From NCBI GenBank assembly GCA_046566145.1, contig JBKHXF010000030.1:1-64000 (forward strand): DNA of 64,000 nt, read 5' to 3'. The notes beneath the pieces were generated by a model that saw only the letters and a program-made list of their open reading frames with translations, made no database searches and was not told where the DNA came from. A program made the position numbers and the translations under genes. Positions 46,771 through 54,708 of this stretch are shown here, piece after piece. How positions within the stretch are numbered: the first letter of the stretch is position 1; every line of letters begins with the position of its first letter. The DNA is from JBKHXF01 sp046566145. Lineage in GTDB: Bacteria; Actinomycetota; Nitriliruptoria; Nitriliruptorales; Nitriliruptoraceae.

Positions 46771-47651
46771 AGGTCCTGGTCACGGGTGCCGGTGGTCAAC
46801 TGGGGCTCGACCTCGTCGACGCCTACGAGGGTCACGAGGTCGTCGGGCTCACGCACGCAGACCTCGACGTCGCAGACGAGGCGGCGGTGCTGGGGACGGT
46901 GACGGATCACGAGCCGGACCTGGTGGTGAACAGCGCGGCCTGGACCGCCGTCGATGCCTGCGAGTCGGACCCCGACCGTGCCCACGCGGTCAACGCACTC
47001 GGTCCGTGGTGGCTTGCCCGGGCATGCCACCTGGTCGGCGCCACGCTCGTGCACATCTCGACGGACTACGTCTTCGACGGGGTCGGGTTCGTGGGAATGG
47101 ACGGGCAACGCCGCCCCTACGACGAACTCGACCCGGTGCGCCCCATCAACGTCTACGGCCGGTCCAAGGCGTTCGGGGAACGGCTCGTCCGTGAGACGTT
47201 GCGCGAGCATCACATCGTCCGCACGGCGTGGGTCTGTGGGGCGAGAGGGAACAACTTCGTGCGCACCATGCTGCGCGTCGGCCGGGAGCACGGGGCCGCT
47301 CGCGTCGTCGACGACCAGATCGGGTCGCCGACCTTCACCCGCGACCTCGCCATCGCGATCCGTGAGCTCTCGGTCTCCGGCCGGTACGGCACCGTGCATC
47401 GGACCAACGCGGGAGCCTGCAGTTGGCACGACCTGGCTGCGGCCACCTTCGAGCTGGCCGGACTCGACGTGGAACTCACCCGGATGTCCTCCGACGAGCT
47501 GGACCGGCCCGCTCCTCGCCCCTCGTGGTCCGTCCTCTCCGCGCGGCACGCCACCACGTCGGGGCTCACCCCCATGCGCCATTGGCGGGACGGTCTCGCT
47601 GACCTGCTCGAGGAGCTGGCGGAGCGAGGTGCCGAGGAGGCCACCGCGTGA
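46767..47651 (+). CDS. rmlD: dTDP-4-dehydrorhamnose reductase
   Basis: Last step to dTDP-L-rhamnose, NADPH-dependent. In 294 residues: VLVTGAGGQLGLDLVDAYEG, NSAAWTAVDACESDPDRAHA, LVHISTDYVFDG and the YGRSKAFGERLV (YxxxK) motif. ATG overlaps the rmlB stop (ATGA), and its own stop overlaps the next GTG. No rmlC (3,5-epimerase) is in the window, so that gene must be elsewhere. Confidence 0.95.
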   Translation: MKVLVTGAGGQLGLDLVDAYEGHEVVGLTHADLDVADEAAVLGTVTDHEPDLVVNSAAWTAVDACESDPDRAHAVNALGPWWLARACHLVGATLVHISTDYVFDGVGFVGMDGQRRPYDELDPVRPINVYGRSKAFGERLVRETLREHHIVRTAWVCGARGNNFVRTMLRVGREHGAARVVDDQIGSPTFTRDLAIAIRELSVSGRYGTVHRTNAGACSWHDLAAATFELAGLDVELTRMSSDELDRPAPRPSWSVLSARHATTSGLTPMRHWRDGLADLLEELAERGAEEATA

Positions 47652-48085
47652 CCTCGACGGACAGCCAGACCGGACCTGCTCGACACGACCTCGGAGCCCC
47701 CCGCGTGACCCTCGAGACCCTCGCGATCCTGCTGCTCTCCATCGCGCTCGCGACGGCCGGGCAGCTCCTGCTCAAGGCCGGGATGACGGACGCCGGCGCT
47801 GCCGTGGAGCTCTCCCCGGGCGCGCTCGTGCAACTCGTCGGGACGATCCTGACCACCCCCAAGCTGCTCGCCGGCCTGGCGGCGTTCGGCTCGTCCGCGC
47901 TCTTCTGGCTGGTCACGCTGTCGCGGGTGCCGTTGTCGACGGCCTACCCGATCGTCAGCCTGTCCTACGTGCTCATCCTCGGCTTCAGCACGCTGGTCCT
48001 CGGGGAGCGGCCCTCCTTGACCGTCTGGGGCGGGGCCGTGCTGATCATGACCGGGGTGTCCATGGTCGGGCTGGGCGCACGGTGA
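47648..48085 (+). CDS. EamA/SMR-type four-helix membrane protein
   Basis: A 145-residue protein with four hydrophobic helices, a single EamA half as in small multidrug resistance proteins and ArnE/ArnF. LLLSIALATAGQLLLKAGMT is the first helix with the internal Gln/Lys pattern of the family; LSTAYPIVSLSYVLILGFST and WGGAVLIMTGVSMVGLGA follow. It overlaps both rmlD and the glycosyltransferase by four bases, so it is tightly coupled to rhamnose-glycan synthesis. ArnEF flips undecaprenyl-linked sugar; a similar lipid-sugar flippase role is inferred. Confidence 0.8.
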   Translation: MTSTDSQTGPARHDLGAPRVTLETLAILLLSIALATAGQLLLKAGMTDAGAAVELSPGALVQLVGTILTTPKLLAGLAAFGSSALFWLVTLSRVPLSTAYPIVSLSYVLILGFSTLVLGERPSLTVWGGAVLIMTGVSMVGLGAR

Positions 48086-48999
48086 CCGACGGCGCTTCGG
48101 CGGCCGCGTCCCGGTACGGGGCGCGCGCGGCGGTGGTGGTCGTCTCCCACGACACCCGTGCCGAGGCGCTCGCGTGTCTCGCGACGCTCGACGCCGCCGG
48201 CGCGGACGAGGTCGTGCTCGTCGACGCGGGCTCCCGAGACGGCACGGCGGAGGCCGTCGGCGGGGCCTTCCCCGAGGTCGTGATCCTGCGCCTCGCCAAC
48301 GTCGGGTTCGGGCGCGCGGCCAACGCGGGGGTCGCCGCGACCCGCGCGCCGGCGGTGGTCGTGGCCAACGCGGACACCCGTTTCGCGCCCGGCAGCGTGG
48401 CGGCGCTGGCCGACGCGCTCGCCGCCGACCCGGGCCTGGCGGCCGCCGGGCCGCGTGTCGTCTACCCGGACGGGCGGCACCAGGCGTCCGCGCGCCGCCT
48501 CCCGTCGCTCGGCACGGCCGTCGGCCACGGCCTGTTCGGGCTCTGGTTGCCGGAGAACCCGTGGACGCGGCGGTACCGGCTGGCCGACCTCGACCCGGAC
48601 CGGTCGCACGAGGTGGACTGGCTCTCCGGCTGCGCGGTCGCGCTGCGGCGCGAGGCGTTCGACGCGGTCGGTGGCTTCGACCCCGGGTACTTCATGTACG
48701 TGGAGGACGTCGACCTCGCGTGGCGGCTGCGGCAGGCCGGCTGGCGGATCGCCACCGCGCCGGCGGCCGTCGTCGTGCACCGCGTGGGTGCGTCGGCCGA
48801 CGCCCGCCGCGCGGTGATGGTGCGGGCGCACGCCCGCTCGCTGGCCCGCTTCGCGGACCGGGCCTACCTCTCGGGTCCCCGGGCGTGGCTGCGGCCGCTG
48901 GTCCGCGTCGGGCTGGCCGCGTGGGTCGCCACGACGCTCGCGTGGGACCGGCTCGTGCGGACCCGCTCGGCGGGCGGACGCTCCTCCACGGGGGAGTGA
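48082..48999 (+). CDS. wbbL: Rhamnosyltransferase, WbbL-like (GT2)
   Basis: A 305-residue GT2 transferase: AVVVVSHDTRAEALACLATL, VLVDAGSRDGTAEAV, NVGFGRAANAGVAAT, VVVANADTRFAPGS (DxD-type) and DWLSGCAVALRREAFDAVGG, GYFMYVEDVDLAWRLRQAGW. WbbL adds rhamnose from dTDP-Rha to GlcNAc-PP-polyprenol, founding the linkage unit of the mycobacterial wall. Operon position directly after rml genes and before a manB/manC-like gene supports this. The C-terminal region has amphipathic helices that may bind the membrane. GTG overlaps the upstream stop. Confidence 0.85.
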   Translation: MTDGASAAASRYGARAAVVVVSHDTRAEALACLATLDAAGADEVVLVDAGSRDGTAEAVGGAFPEVVILRLANVGFGRAANAGVAATRAPAVVVANADTRFAPGSVAALADALAADPGLAAAGPRVVYPDGRHQASARRLPSLGTAVGHGLFGLWLPENPWTRRYRLADLDPDRSHEVDWLSGCAVALRREAFDAVGGFDPGYFMYVEDVDLAWRLRQAGWRIATAPAAVVVHRVGASADARRAVMVRAHARSLARFADRAYLSGPRAWLRPLVRVGLAAWVATTLAWDRLVRTRSAGGRSSTGE

Positions 49000-49042
49000 C
49001 CGGGTGACTGACCGGGTGGACGACCGGTCGCCGGGTGCTGGC

Positions 49043-49080
49043 TAGCCTCGCCGTCCCGCGCCGTCCCGCGCCGTCCCGCG
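49043..49080 (+). promoter_or_regulatory. Promoter with 3x10-bp tandem repeat
   Basis: TAGCCT (49043-49048) is a candidate -10 box. Three perfect copies of CCGTCCCGCG (49051-49080) follow directly and would cover the transcription start and the leader of the pyrophosphorylase gene. A promoter here would make the second half of the glycan cluster a separate unit. Confidence 0.45.
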
Positions 49081-49094
49081 ACCCCGGAGCCCCC

Positions 49095-50207
49095 GTGTCG
49101 AGCCCGTCCGTCCCCACCGACGCCGTCATCGTCGCCGGTGGCCGCGGCACCCGCCTGCAGCCGCTCACCCACGACACCCCCAAGCCGCTGCTGCCGTTCT
49201 GCGGGGCCCCGTTCCTGTCCGGGGTGATCCGGCGGCTCGCCCGCGCCGGCGTCACCCGGGTGCTGCTCGTCGTCGGGCAGGACACCGAGCCGTTCCGCGT
49301 GCTCCGAGCGGACGCGGCAGCGGTCGGGGTGACCGTCGAGACGGTGCCCGAGCCCGAGCCGCTCGACACCGCCGGCGGGGTGCGAGCGATCGTCGACGAG
49401 CTGTCGACGCCGTTCCTCGTCCTCAACGGCGACATCCTGACCGACGTCGACTACGCGGAGGTGCTCGCGACCCACGCGGCGAGCGGGGCCGACGCGTCGA
49501 TCGTGCTGACCCGCGTCGAGGACACCTCGAGCTTCGGCGTCTGCGTCCGCGAGGGGACGCGCATCGTCGACTTCGTCGAGAAGCCCGCGCCGGGCACGCT
49601 GCCGGGACAGGACGCGGTGAACGCCGGAACCTACGTGCTGCACCCCGACGTGCTGCGCGCCCACCCCGAGGGGCGCCTCAGCTTCGAGCGGGCGGTCTTC
49701 CCGGGGCTCGTCGAGCGTGGTGGGCACCTCGAGGGCATCGTGCACGAGGGCGTGTGGGCCGACCTCGGCACCCCCGACCGGCTGCGGGAGGGCCACCGGC
49801 TCGCGCTGTCCGGGGCGCTGCCGTGGCCGTCCGTCGACGCCGTGCCGGACCGTGGCGACGGCGTCCGCGTCGCGCCGGGGGCACGCGTCCACCCCGACGC
49901 GCGCCTGCTCGGCCCGGTGCTGGTCCTCGGGGGCGCCGAGGTGGCGTCCGGCGCCGTGGTCGGTCCCGACGTGGTCCTCGGGGCCGACAGCGCCGTCGGT
50001 CCCGACGCGGTGCTCGTCGACACGGCGCTGTCGGACCGGGCCCGCCTCGGTGCGGGCGTCGAGGCGCGCGGCCTGCTCGCCGGGGTGGGGGCGCACGTGG
50101 AGGCCGGGGTCGCCCTCGGCCGCGACGTCGTGCTGGGCGACGGGGAGCGCGTGTCGGCCGGCACGTCGGTGCCCGACGGGGCGCGCCTCCCCGCCCCGCG
50201 GGGCTGA
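49095..50207 (+). CDS. NDP-sugar pyrophosphorylase (mannose-1-phosphate guanylyltransferase-like)
   Basis: A 370-residue nucleotidyltransferase with AVIVAGGRGTRLQPLTHDTP, KPLLPFCGAPFLSGVIRRLA, FLVLNGDILTDVDYAE (catalytic Asp) and FVEKPAPGTLPGQDAVNAGT, then a left-handed beta-helix tail (GARVHPDARLLGPVLVLGGA). Mycobacterial ManB/Rv3264c next to wbbL1 has this form, so GDP-mannose synthesis is likely; glucose-1-phosphate as substrate is the alternative. GTG 49095 follows CGGAGCC. Confidence 0.85.
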   Translation: MSSPSVPTDAVIVAGGRGTRLQPLTHDTPKPLLPFCGAPFLSGVIRRLARAGVTRVLLVVGQDTEPFRVLRADAAAVGVTVETVPEPEPLDTAGGVRAIVDELSTPFLVLNGDILTDVDYAEVLATHAASGADASIVLTRVEDTSSFGVCVREGTRIVDFVEKPAPGTLPGQDAVNAGTYVLHPDVLRAHPEGRLSFERAVFPGLVERGGHLEGIVHEGVWADLGTPDRLREGHRLALSGALPWPSVDAVPDRGDGVRVAPGARVHPDARLLGPVLVLGGAEVASGAVVGPDVVLGADSAVGPDAVLVDTALSDRARLGAGVEARGLLAGVGAHVEAGVALGRDVVLGDGERVSAGTSVPDGARLPAPRG

Positions 50208-50283
50208 CCCCACCCGGCAGCGGCGACGCCCGAGGCGTCGTGACCGACCCGGCCGACCCGGCCGGCGGCCTCGGGGCGAGGGC

Positions 50284-50289
50284 TATGCT
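50284..50289 (+). promoter_or_regulatory. Leaderless promoter of the ABC exporter
   Basis: TATGCT lies seven bases before the GTG at 50297; the region between has no ribosome-binding site. Spacing equals that at the fadE start (39297-39310), consistent with leaderless transcription. Confidence 0.5.
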
Positions 50290-50296
50290 CGGGACC

Positions 50297-51169
50297 GTGA
50301 CCGCGCTCCGCGACAAGCTGACCGACCTCTGGTACGCCCGTGAGCTCCTCCGGCAGTTCGTCGCCAAGGAGCTCAAGATCCGCTACAAGAACTCGGCGTT
50401 GGGCTTCCTCTGGTCGATGTTGACCCCGGCCCTCATGACCGTGGTCTTCACGGCCCTGTTCGGGTTCGCCTTCGACCTGCAGATCGACGACTACGCGGCG
50501 TTCTTCCTCGCCGGCTACCTGCTCTGGCAGTTCTTCCAGACGTCGGTCCAGGGCTCGATCCAGGCCATCGTCGGCAACGGTGACCTCATCAAGAAGGTCT
50601 ACTTCCCGCGCGAGGTCCTGCCGCTCTCCATCGTGCTCGCGCAGCTCGTCCACTTCCTGCTGGCCGTGCTGGTGCTCAGCCCCTACCTCGTTGTCGTGCG
50701 GGGTTGGGGGGTCCTGACGCACCTGCCCGCCGCGCTGCTCGTCGTGGCCCTGCTGACCGTCTTCAACGCTGGGATGGCGATGCTGTTCGCCGGCGCGAAC
50801 GTCCCCTTCCGGGACCTGCAGGAGCTCATCGTCGTCATCTTCCTGGTGTGGTTCTACGCCACCCCGGTGCTGTACCCGCCGGCGCTGCTCGCGAACGCCG
50901 ACTCGACGCTCGTCCAGGCCCTGGGACGCGTGGCCTCGCTCAACCCGATGACCTGGTTCGTGCAGCTGTTCCGCTCCGCCACGTTCGGCGTGGTGCAGGT
51001 GGCCGGTGTGACGAGCGGCTCGGCCGCGGACGCACGGTTCGTCACGTCCGCGCCGACCTGGCCCGACCCGGCCCTGCTGCTCGCCGCGGCCGTCGCCGCG
51101 TTCGCGACGTTCGCCGTCGGGTACCTCGTCTTCAACCGGCTCGCCCTGACCTTCGCGAAGGAGGTCTGA
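50297..51169 (+). CDS. ABC-2 type polysaccharide exporter permease (Wzm/TagG-like)
   Basis: A 290-residue membrane protein with six helices. ELLRQFVAKELKIRYKNSAL and GFLWSMLTPALMTVVFTALF form the N-terminal amphipathic helix and first membrane segment typical of Wzm/TagG; LAGYLLWQFFQTSVQGSIQA, NGDLIKKVYFPREVLPLSIV (coupling helix) and VFLVWFYATPVLYPP-like VIFLVWFYATPVLYPPALL follow. It exports lipid-linked glycan with the ATPase that starts one base after its stop. GTG start fits the leaderless spacing; an ATG at 50285 is also in frame but overlaps the -10 box. Confidence 0.9.
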   Translation: MTALRDKLTDLWYARELLRQFVAKELKIRYKNSALGFLWSMLTPALMTVVFTALFGFAFDLQIDDYAAFFLAGYLLWQFFQTSVQGSIQAIVGNGDLIKKVYFPREVLPLSIVLAQLVHFLLAVLVLSPYLVVVRGWGVLTHLPAALLVVALLTVFNAGMAMLFAGANVPFRDLQELIVVIFLVWFYATPVLYPPALLANADSTLVQALGRVASLNPMTWFVQLFRSATFGVVQVAGVTSGSAADARFVTSAPTWPDPALLLAAAVAAFATFAVGYLVFNRLALTFAKEV

Positions 51170-51170
51170 G

Positions 51171-52466
51171 GTGGTGCTCGACGGCCTCCGCGACCTGATC
51201 CGTCCCGACGACGACGGCCCCGCCATCGTGGTCGACGGGCTGACGGAGACGTTCCGGCTCTACCACGAGAAGCCGGGCGGCCTGAAGGAGCGCCTGTACC
51301 GCTGGAACCGGGTCAGCTACACCGACTTCAATGCGCTCGAGGACGTCTCGTTCACCGTCGACCGCGGCGAGTGCGTCGGGATCATCGGGCACAACGGGTC
51401 CGGGAAGTCGACGCTGCTGAAGGTGCTCGCCCGGATCCTCCCGCCCGACCAGGGCGACATCGAGACCAACGGCCGGGTCGCCTCGCTGCTCGAGCTCGGC
51501 GCCGGCTTCCACGGCGACCTGTCGGGCCGCGAGAACATCTACCTCAACGGGGCCATCCTCGGCCTGTCCCGCGCCGAGATCGCGGAGCGCTTCGACGAGA
51601 TCGTCGAGTTCGCCGGCGTCCGACCCTTCCTCGACACCGCGGTCCGCAACTACTCCTCCGGCATGTACGTCCGACTCGGGTTCGCGATCGCCGTCACCGT
51701 CGACCCCGACGTCCTGCTCGTCGACGAGGTCCTCTCGGTCGGTGACGCGGAGTTCCAGCAGCGGTCCCTCGAGCGGATGCGGCGCTTCAAGGACGAGGGC
51801 AAGACCATCCTCGTGGTCAGCCACGACCTCGATGCCGTGCAGGACCTGTGCGACCGGACCATCGTCCTCGACCGTGGCCACGTCGTGTTCGACGGCAACG
51901 CCCGCGAGGGCGTGACCCTGTACGGGCAGCTCACCTCCTCCCGCCGCCCGGACCCCGAGCCCGACGACCCCCGCCGCCACGGTCGCGTCCGCATCGAGGA
52001 GGCCATCCTCACCGACCGGGCCGGCGAGGACGTCGAGGTCATCGAGCCGGGCGCGGGACTGCTGCTGCGGATCCGGCTCACCGCCGAGGACGAGGTCGGG
52101 GCCTGCAGCGTCGGGGCCCGCGTCGAGCGGGGCGACGGCACCCCGCTCTACGAGGTCCACACCTGCTGGCAGGGGCTCGGCGTCGGTCCGCTCGTGGCCG
52201 GGCAGTCCGCCGTCGTCGACGTCCGGCTGACGGCCAACCTGCTCGCCGGCCACTACACCGTCCGGCCGATCGTCACCGACGCGTCCGCCCGCTTCCCCTG
52301 GGCGCTCGCCCCCCGCGCCCTCGGCTTCGAGGTCCGTCCGGTCCCGGGCGGCTCCGGCCTGGTCGACCTCGCCGCGACGACGTCCGTGTCGGAGGGCCCG
52401 GCCCTGCGGCTCGGGACGTCCTCCGAGACGGGCCCCATCCCGATCGTCCGCGCCGACGACGTCTGA
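51171..52466 (+). CDS. Polysaccharide exporter ATPase with C-terminal glycan-binding domain (Wzt-like)
   Basis: The 431-residue partner of the permease. Walker A GIIGHNGSGKSTLLKVLAR, signature NYSSGMYVRLGFAIAV (SSGM in place of LSGGQ, usual for Wzt/TagH), Walker B VLLVDEVLSVGD and the switch VVSHDLDAV lie in residues 1-260. Residues about 275-415 are a beta-sandwich of the Wzt_C type (RIEEAILTDRAGEDVEVIEP to VRPIVTDASARFPWA), which in E. coli O9a recognises the finished end of the polymer. Transport of a capped polymer is thus likely. GTG start. Confidence 0.92.
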   Translation: MVLDGLRDLIRPDDDGPAIVVDGLTETFRLYHEKPGGLKERLYRWNRVSYTDFNALEDVSFTVDRGECVGIIGHNGSGKSTLLKVLARILPPDQGDIETNGRVASLLELGAGFHGDLSGRENIYLNGAILGLSRAEIAERFDEIVEFAGVRPFLDTAVRNYSSGMYVRLGFAIAVTVDPDVLLVDEVLSVGDAEFQQRSLERMRRFKDEGKTILVVSHDLDAVQDLCDRTIVLDRGHVVFDGNAREGVTLYGQLTSSRRPDPEPDDPRRHGRVRIEEAILTDRAGEDVEVIEPGAGLLLRIRLTAEDEVGACSVGARVERGDGTPLYEVHTCWQGLGVGPLVAGQSAVVDVRLTANLLAGHYTVRPIVTDASARFPWALAPRALGFEVRPVPGGSGLVDLAATTSVSEGPALRLGTSSETGPIPIVRADDV

Positions 52467-52469
52467 GCC

Positions 52470-53564
52470 GTGCCCCTCGCCGGACCGCCGCCCGACGCCA
52501 GCCGCCCCCTGCCGCGCGTGACGGCCGTGGTGGTCGCGTTCCACTCGGCCGCGGACCTGCCCCGTTGCCTGCGTGCGCTGCTCGCGTCGACGGACGTCGA
52601 CCTCGACGTCGTGGTGGTCGACAACGCCTCGGCGGACGGCTCCCCGGACCTCGTCCGTGCCCTCGCCGACGCCGACCCTCGCGTGCGGCTGCTGGCCAAC
52701 CCCACCAACGTCGGCTACGCGGCCGCCGTCGACCAGGCGCTCGCCGTGAGCGACGCCCCCGTGGTCGCCACCGTGAACCCCGACGTCGAGGTCCGGGCCG
52801 ACCTGCTGGCGCGCTGCGCCGCCGAGCTCGACCGAGACCCGGGTATCGGGTCGGTCCAGCCGACGCTGCTGCGGCGACCGGCGGCGGGCGCCGCGCCGGC
52901 GGTGGTCGACACCACCGGCCACGTCGCGACCCGGGCGCGGCTGTTCCGCAACCGCGGCGAGGGGAGCGTGTGGGACCCGACCCGACCGCCGGCGCGCGAG
53001 GTCTTCGGCGTGTCCGGGGCGTGCGCGGTCTACCGGCGGGCCATGCTGGACGACGTCGCGCTGGACCTCCCGGCCACCCGCCGGCGGCCGGCGCGTCGTG
53101 AGGTGTTCGACGCCGATCTGTTCGCCTTCTTCGAGGACGTCGACCTCGACTGGCGGGCGCAGCTGCGTGGCTGGCGCGCCGTGCACGTGCCGGAGGCCGT
53201 GGCCGTGCACGAGCGCGGCGGCGCGGGTCCGCGACGCACCCCGCACGTCGAGCGGCTCAACGCCGTCAACCGGCTCGCCGTGCTGGTCAAGTGCGACGAC
53301 CGCCGGGCGTTGCTGCGGGTCCTCCCGCTGGTGGTGCTCACCACGCTGCTGAAGCTCGTGGAGCTCGCGCTGACGGTCCCGGGCGCGGCCGTCCGGCTCC
53401 CGGTCGACGCCGCCCGGACGGTGCCCGCGGTGCTCGCCAAGCGCCGGCTGGTCCAGCAGCGCGCGACCGTCGCGCCCGCCGAGGTGGTGGCCCGCTGGTT
53501 CGGGCCGCTCGACTGGCGGGGCTGGGTGGGCGGCTGGTGGCGACGGGTCCGGCCGGGCGGCTGA
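52470..53564 (+). CDS. GT2 glycosyltransferase
   Basis: A 364-residue GT-A fold enzyme: VTAVVVAFHSAADLPRCLRA, DVVVVDNASADGSPDLV, NPTNVGYAAAVDQALAVSDA, VATVNPDVEVRADLL (DxD-like) and FGVSGACAVYRRAMLDDVAL, DLFAFFEDVDLDWRAQLRGW. The C-terminal 110 residues hold a hydrophobic amphipathic stretch (VLPLVVLTTLLKLVELALTV) that may anchor it to the membrane. The gene starts three bases after the exporter ATPase and is probably co-transcribed with it. It resembles the WbbL-like gene in the second half; sugar donor unknown. Confidence 0.87.
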   Translation: MPLAGPPPDASRPLPRVTAVVVAFHSAADLPRCLRALLASTDVDLDVVVVDNASADGSPDLVRALADADPRVRLLANPTNVGYAAAVDQALAVSDAPVVATVNPDVEVRADLLARCAAELDRDPGIGSVQPTLLRRPAAGAAPAVVDTTGHVATRARLFRNRGEGSVWDPTRPPAREVFGVSGACAVYRRAMLDDVALDLPATRRRPARREVFDADLFAFFEDVDLDWRAQLRGWRAVHVPEAVAVHERGGAGPRRTPHVERLNAVNRLAVLVKCDDRRALLRVLPLVVLTTLLKLVELALTVPGAAVRLPVDAARTVPAVLAKRRLVQQRATVAPAEVVARWFGPLDWRGWVGGWWRRVRPGG

Positions 53565-53580
53565 GCCGGGGTCGGACGCA

Positions 53581-53615
53581 CGACCGCCCGGCACCGAGGT
53601 GGCGCCGGGCGGTCG
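53581..53615. terminator. Bidirectional hairpin
   Basis: Perfect 12-bp arms (CGACCGCCCGGC and complement) with an 11-base loop between the convergent GT2 and DUF3105 genes. Confidence 0.75.
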
Positions 53616-53652
53616 GGTCACACGGGTGCGGGCCACCGGCCCGCGGAGCGGC

Positions 53653-54525
53653 TCAGGACTCGGTCTCGGTCGGCTCCTCGGACGCCGGCGACGTGGCCCC
53701 GTCGGTCGGCTCCTCGGTCGGCTCCTCGCCGCCGGTGTCGGCCTCGGTGTTGTCGTCGACGGTCTCGTCGGAGAACCGCAGCGCGTCCTCGGGGTAGGGG
53801 GAGAGGTTGCGCTCGGGCGCGGCGCCGTGGCTGCCGTAGTTGCGCACCACGAAGCCGTTGGCGGCGGTCTCGTCCCACTCGTCGCAGTCGAGCGCGAGGC
53901 CCCACGCACGCAGCGCGATGGGCTTGCCGGAGGTGAACTCCTCCTCGAAGGGGGACACGATGATGCCGCCGCCCGAGAGGGCCTCGAAGCCCGAGGCGTT
54001 CAGCGTCCGCATCCACGACTCCATCTCGTCGACGGTCGCGCCGTCGACCTGCTCGGGGTCGAACCAGGCCATGATCGCGCCGTGTTCGAGGTTGTGGGTG
54101 TAGGCACGCTCGTCGAGCGGGGTGCCGGGCACCGAGTTCAGCAGCGGGCCGGTCTGGTTCGCGTGGCTGCCGGAGTGGGTCGGGCGGACCACGGTGTAGA
54201 CCTCGGACGCCGGCGGGGCGGCCGACAGGTCGAAGTGGGTCGCGTCGCCCTGCGGCTGGTCGGACACGACCTCGCATCCGGCCGCCTCCTGCGCGGCGTC
54301 GGCGTCCGCCGCGGCCAGGACGATGGCCTCCTCGAGGGCCGCCTCCCGCCCGGCGAAGGCGGTGACGACGACGCCGACGATGGCGGCGACCACCACGACC
54401 GCGATGACGGACGAGGTGATCTTCTGCTGGCGGGCCTTCTTCGCCGCCGCCTCGGCCTCGGCCCTGCGCTGGGCGCGGGCCTCGGCCCGTCGCTCCTTGT
54501 TCGGGATGCGCTCCTGCTCGGCCAC
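53653..54525 (-). CDS. DUF3105 membrane-anchored protein
   Basis: A 290-residue protein: a Lys/Arg/Ala-rich cytoplasmic head (EARAQRRAEAEAAAKKARQQ, coiled-coil-like), one helix (SVIAVVVVAAIVGVVVTAF), then an external DUF3105 domain with PTHSGSHANQTGPLL, YTHNLEHGAIMAWFDP and AWGLALDCDEWDE, and a Glu/Thr/Ser-rich acidic tail. The family has conserved His residues that suggest a metal site; its function is unknown. GTG at 54525 follows GGAAGAG. A minus-strand TACCCT at 54578-54573 is a likely promoter. Confidence 0.87.
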   Translation of the reverse strand: MAEQERIPNKERRAEARAQRRAEAEAAAKKARQQKITSSVIAVVVVAAIVGVVVTAFAGREAALEEAIVLAAADADAAQEAAGCEVVSDQPQGDATHFDLSAAPPASEVYTVVRPTHSGSHANQTGPLLNSVPGTPLDERAYTHNLEHGAIMAWFDPEQVDGATVDEMESWMRTLNASGFEALSGGGIIVSPFEEEFTSGKPIALRAWGLALDCDEWDETAANGFVVRNYGSHGAAPERNLSPYPEDALRFSDETVDDNTEADTGGEEPTEEPTDGATSPASEEPTETES

Positions 54526-54572
54526 GGTGCTCTCTTCCGGATGTCGGGGCGGTGGAGGGAGGTCGGCGCGTG

Positions 54573-54578
54573 AGGGTA
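54573..54578 (-). promoter_or_regulatory. Candidate -10 box of the DUF3105 gene
   Basis: TACCCT on the minus strand, 48 bases before the GTG. In the 183-base divergent spacer I see no purine riboswitch and no clear promoter for the permease on the other side. Confidence 0.35.
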
Positions 54579-54708
54579 GCCACGGGCGGGTCCGGGCTCC
54601 GCACGCGGCGCCCGGGGGGTCGGCGGGGCGAGGTCCGCCGGGTGCGGGGCCCCGTCTGGTACGCCTCACCGGTCGACGCCCCATCCGCCACGTCCCCGGG
54701 AGGTCCCC

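Noticed and set aside
44669..47651. Recent horizontal transfer of rmlA-rmlB-rmlD
   Set aside because: Codon use seems slightly less GC-rich by eye, but there are no repeats, integrases or insertion sequences, and the order fits the ancestral cluster.
54526..54708. Purine riboswitch before the purine permease
   Set aside because: No three-way junction with the conserved pyrimidine core was found; the spacer is plain GC-rich DNA.
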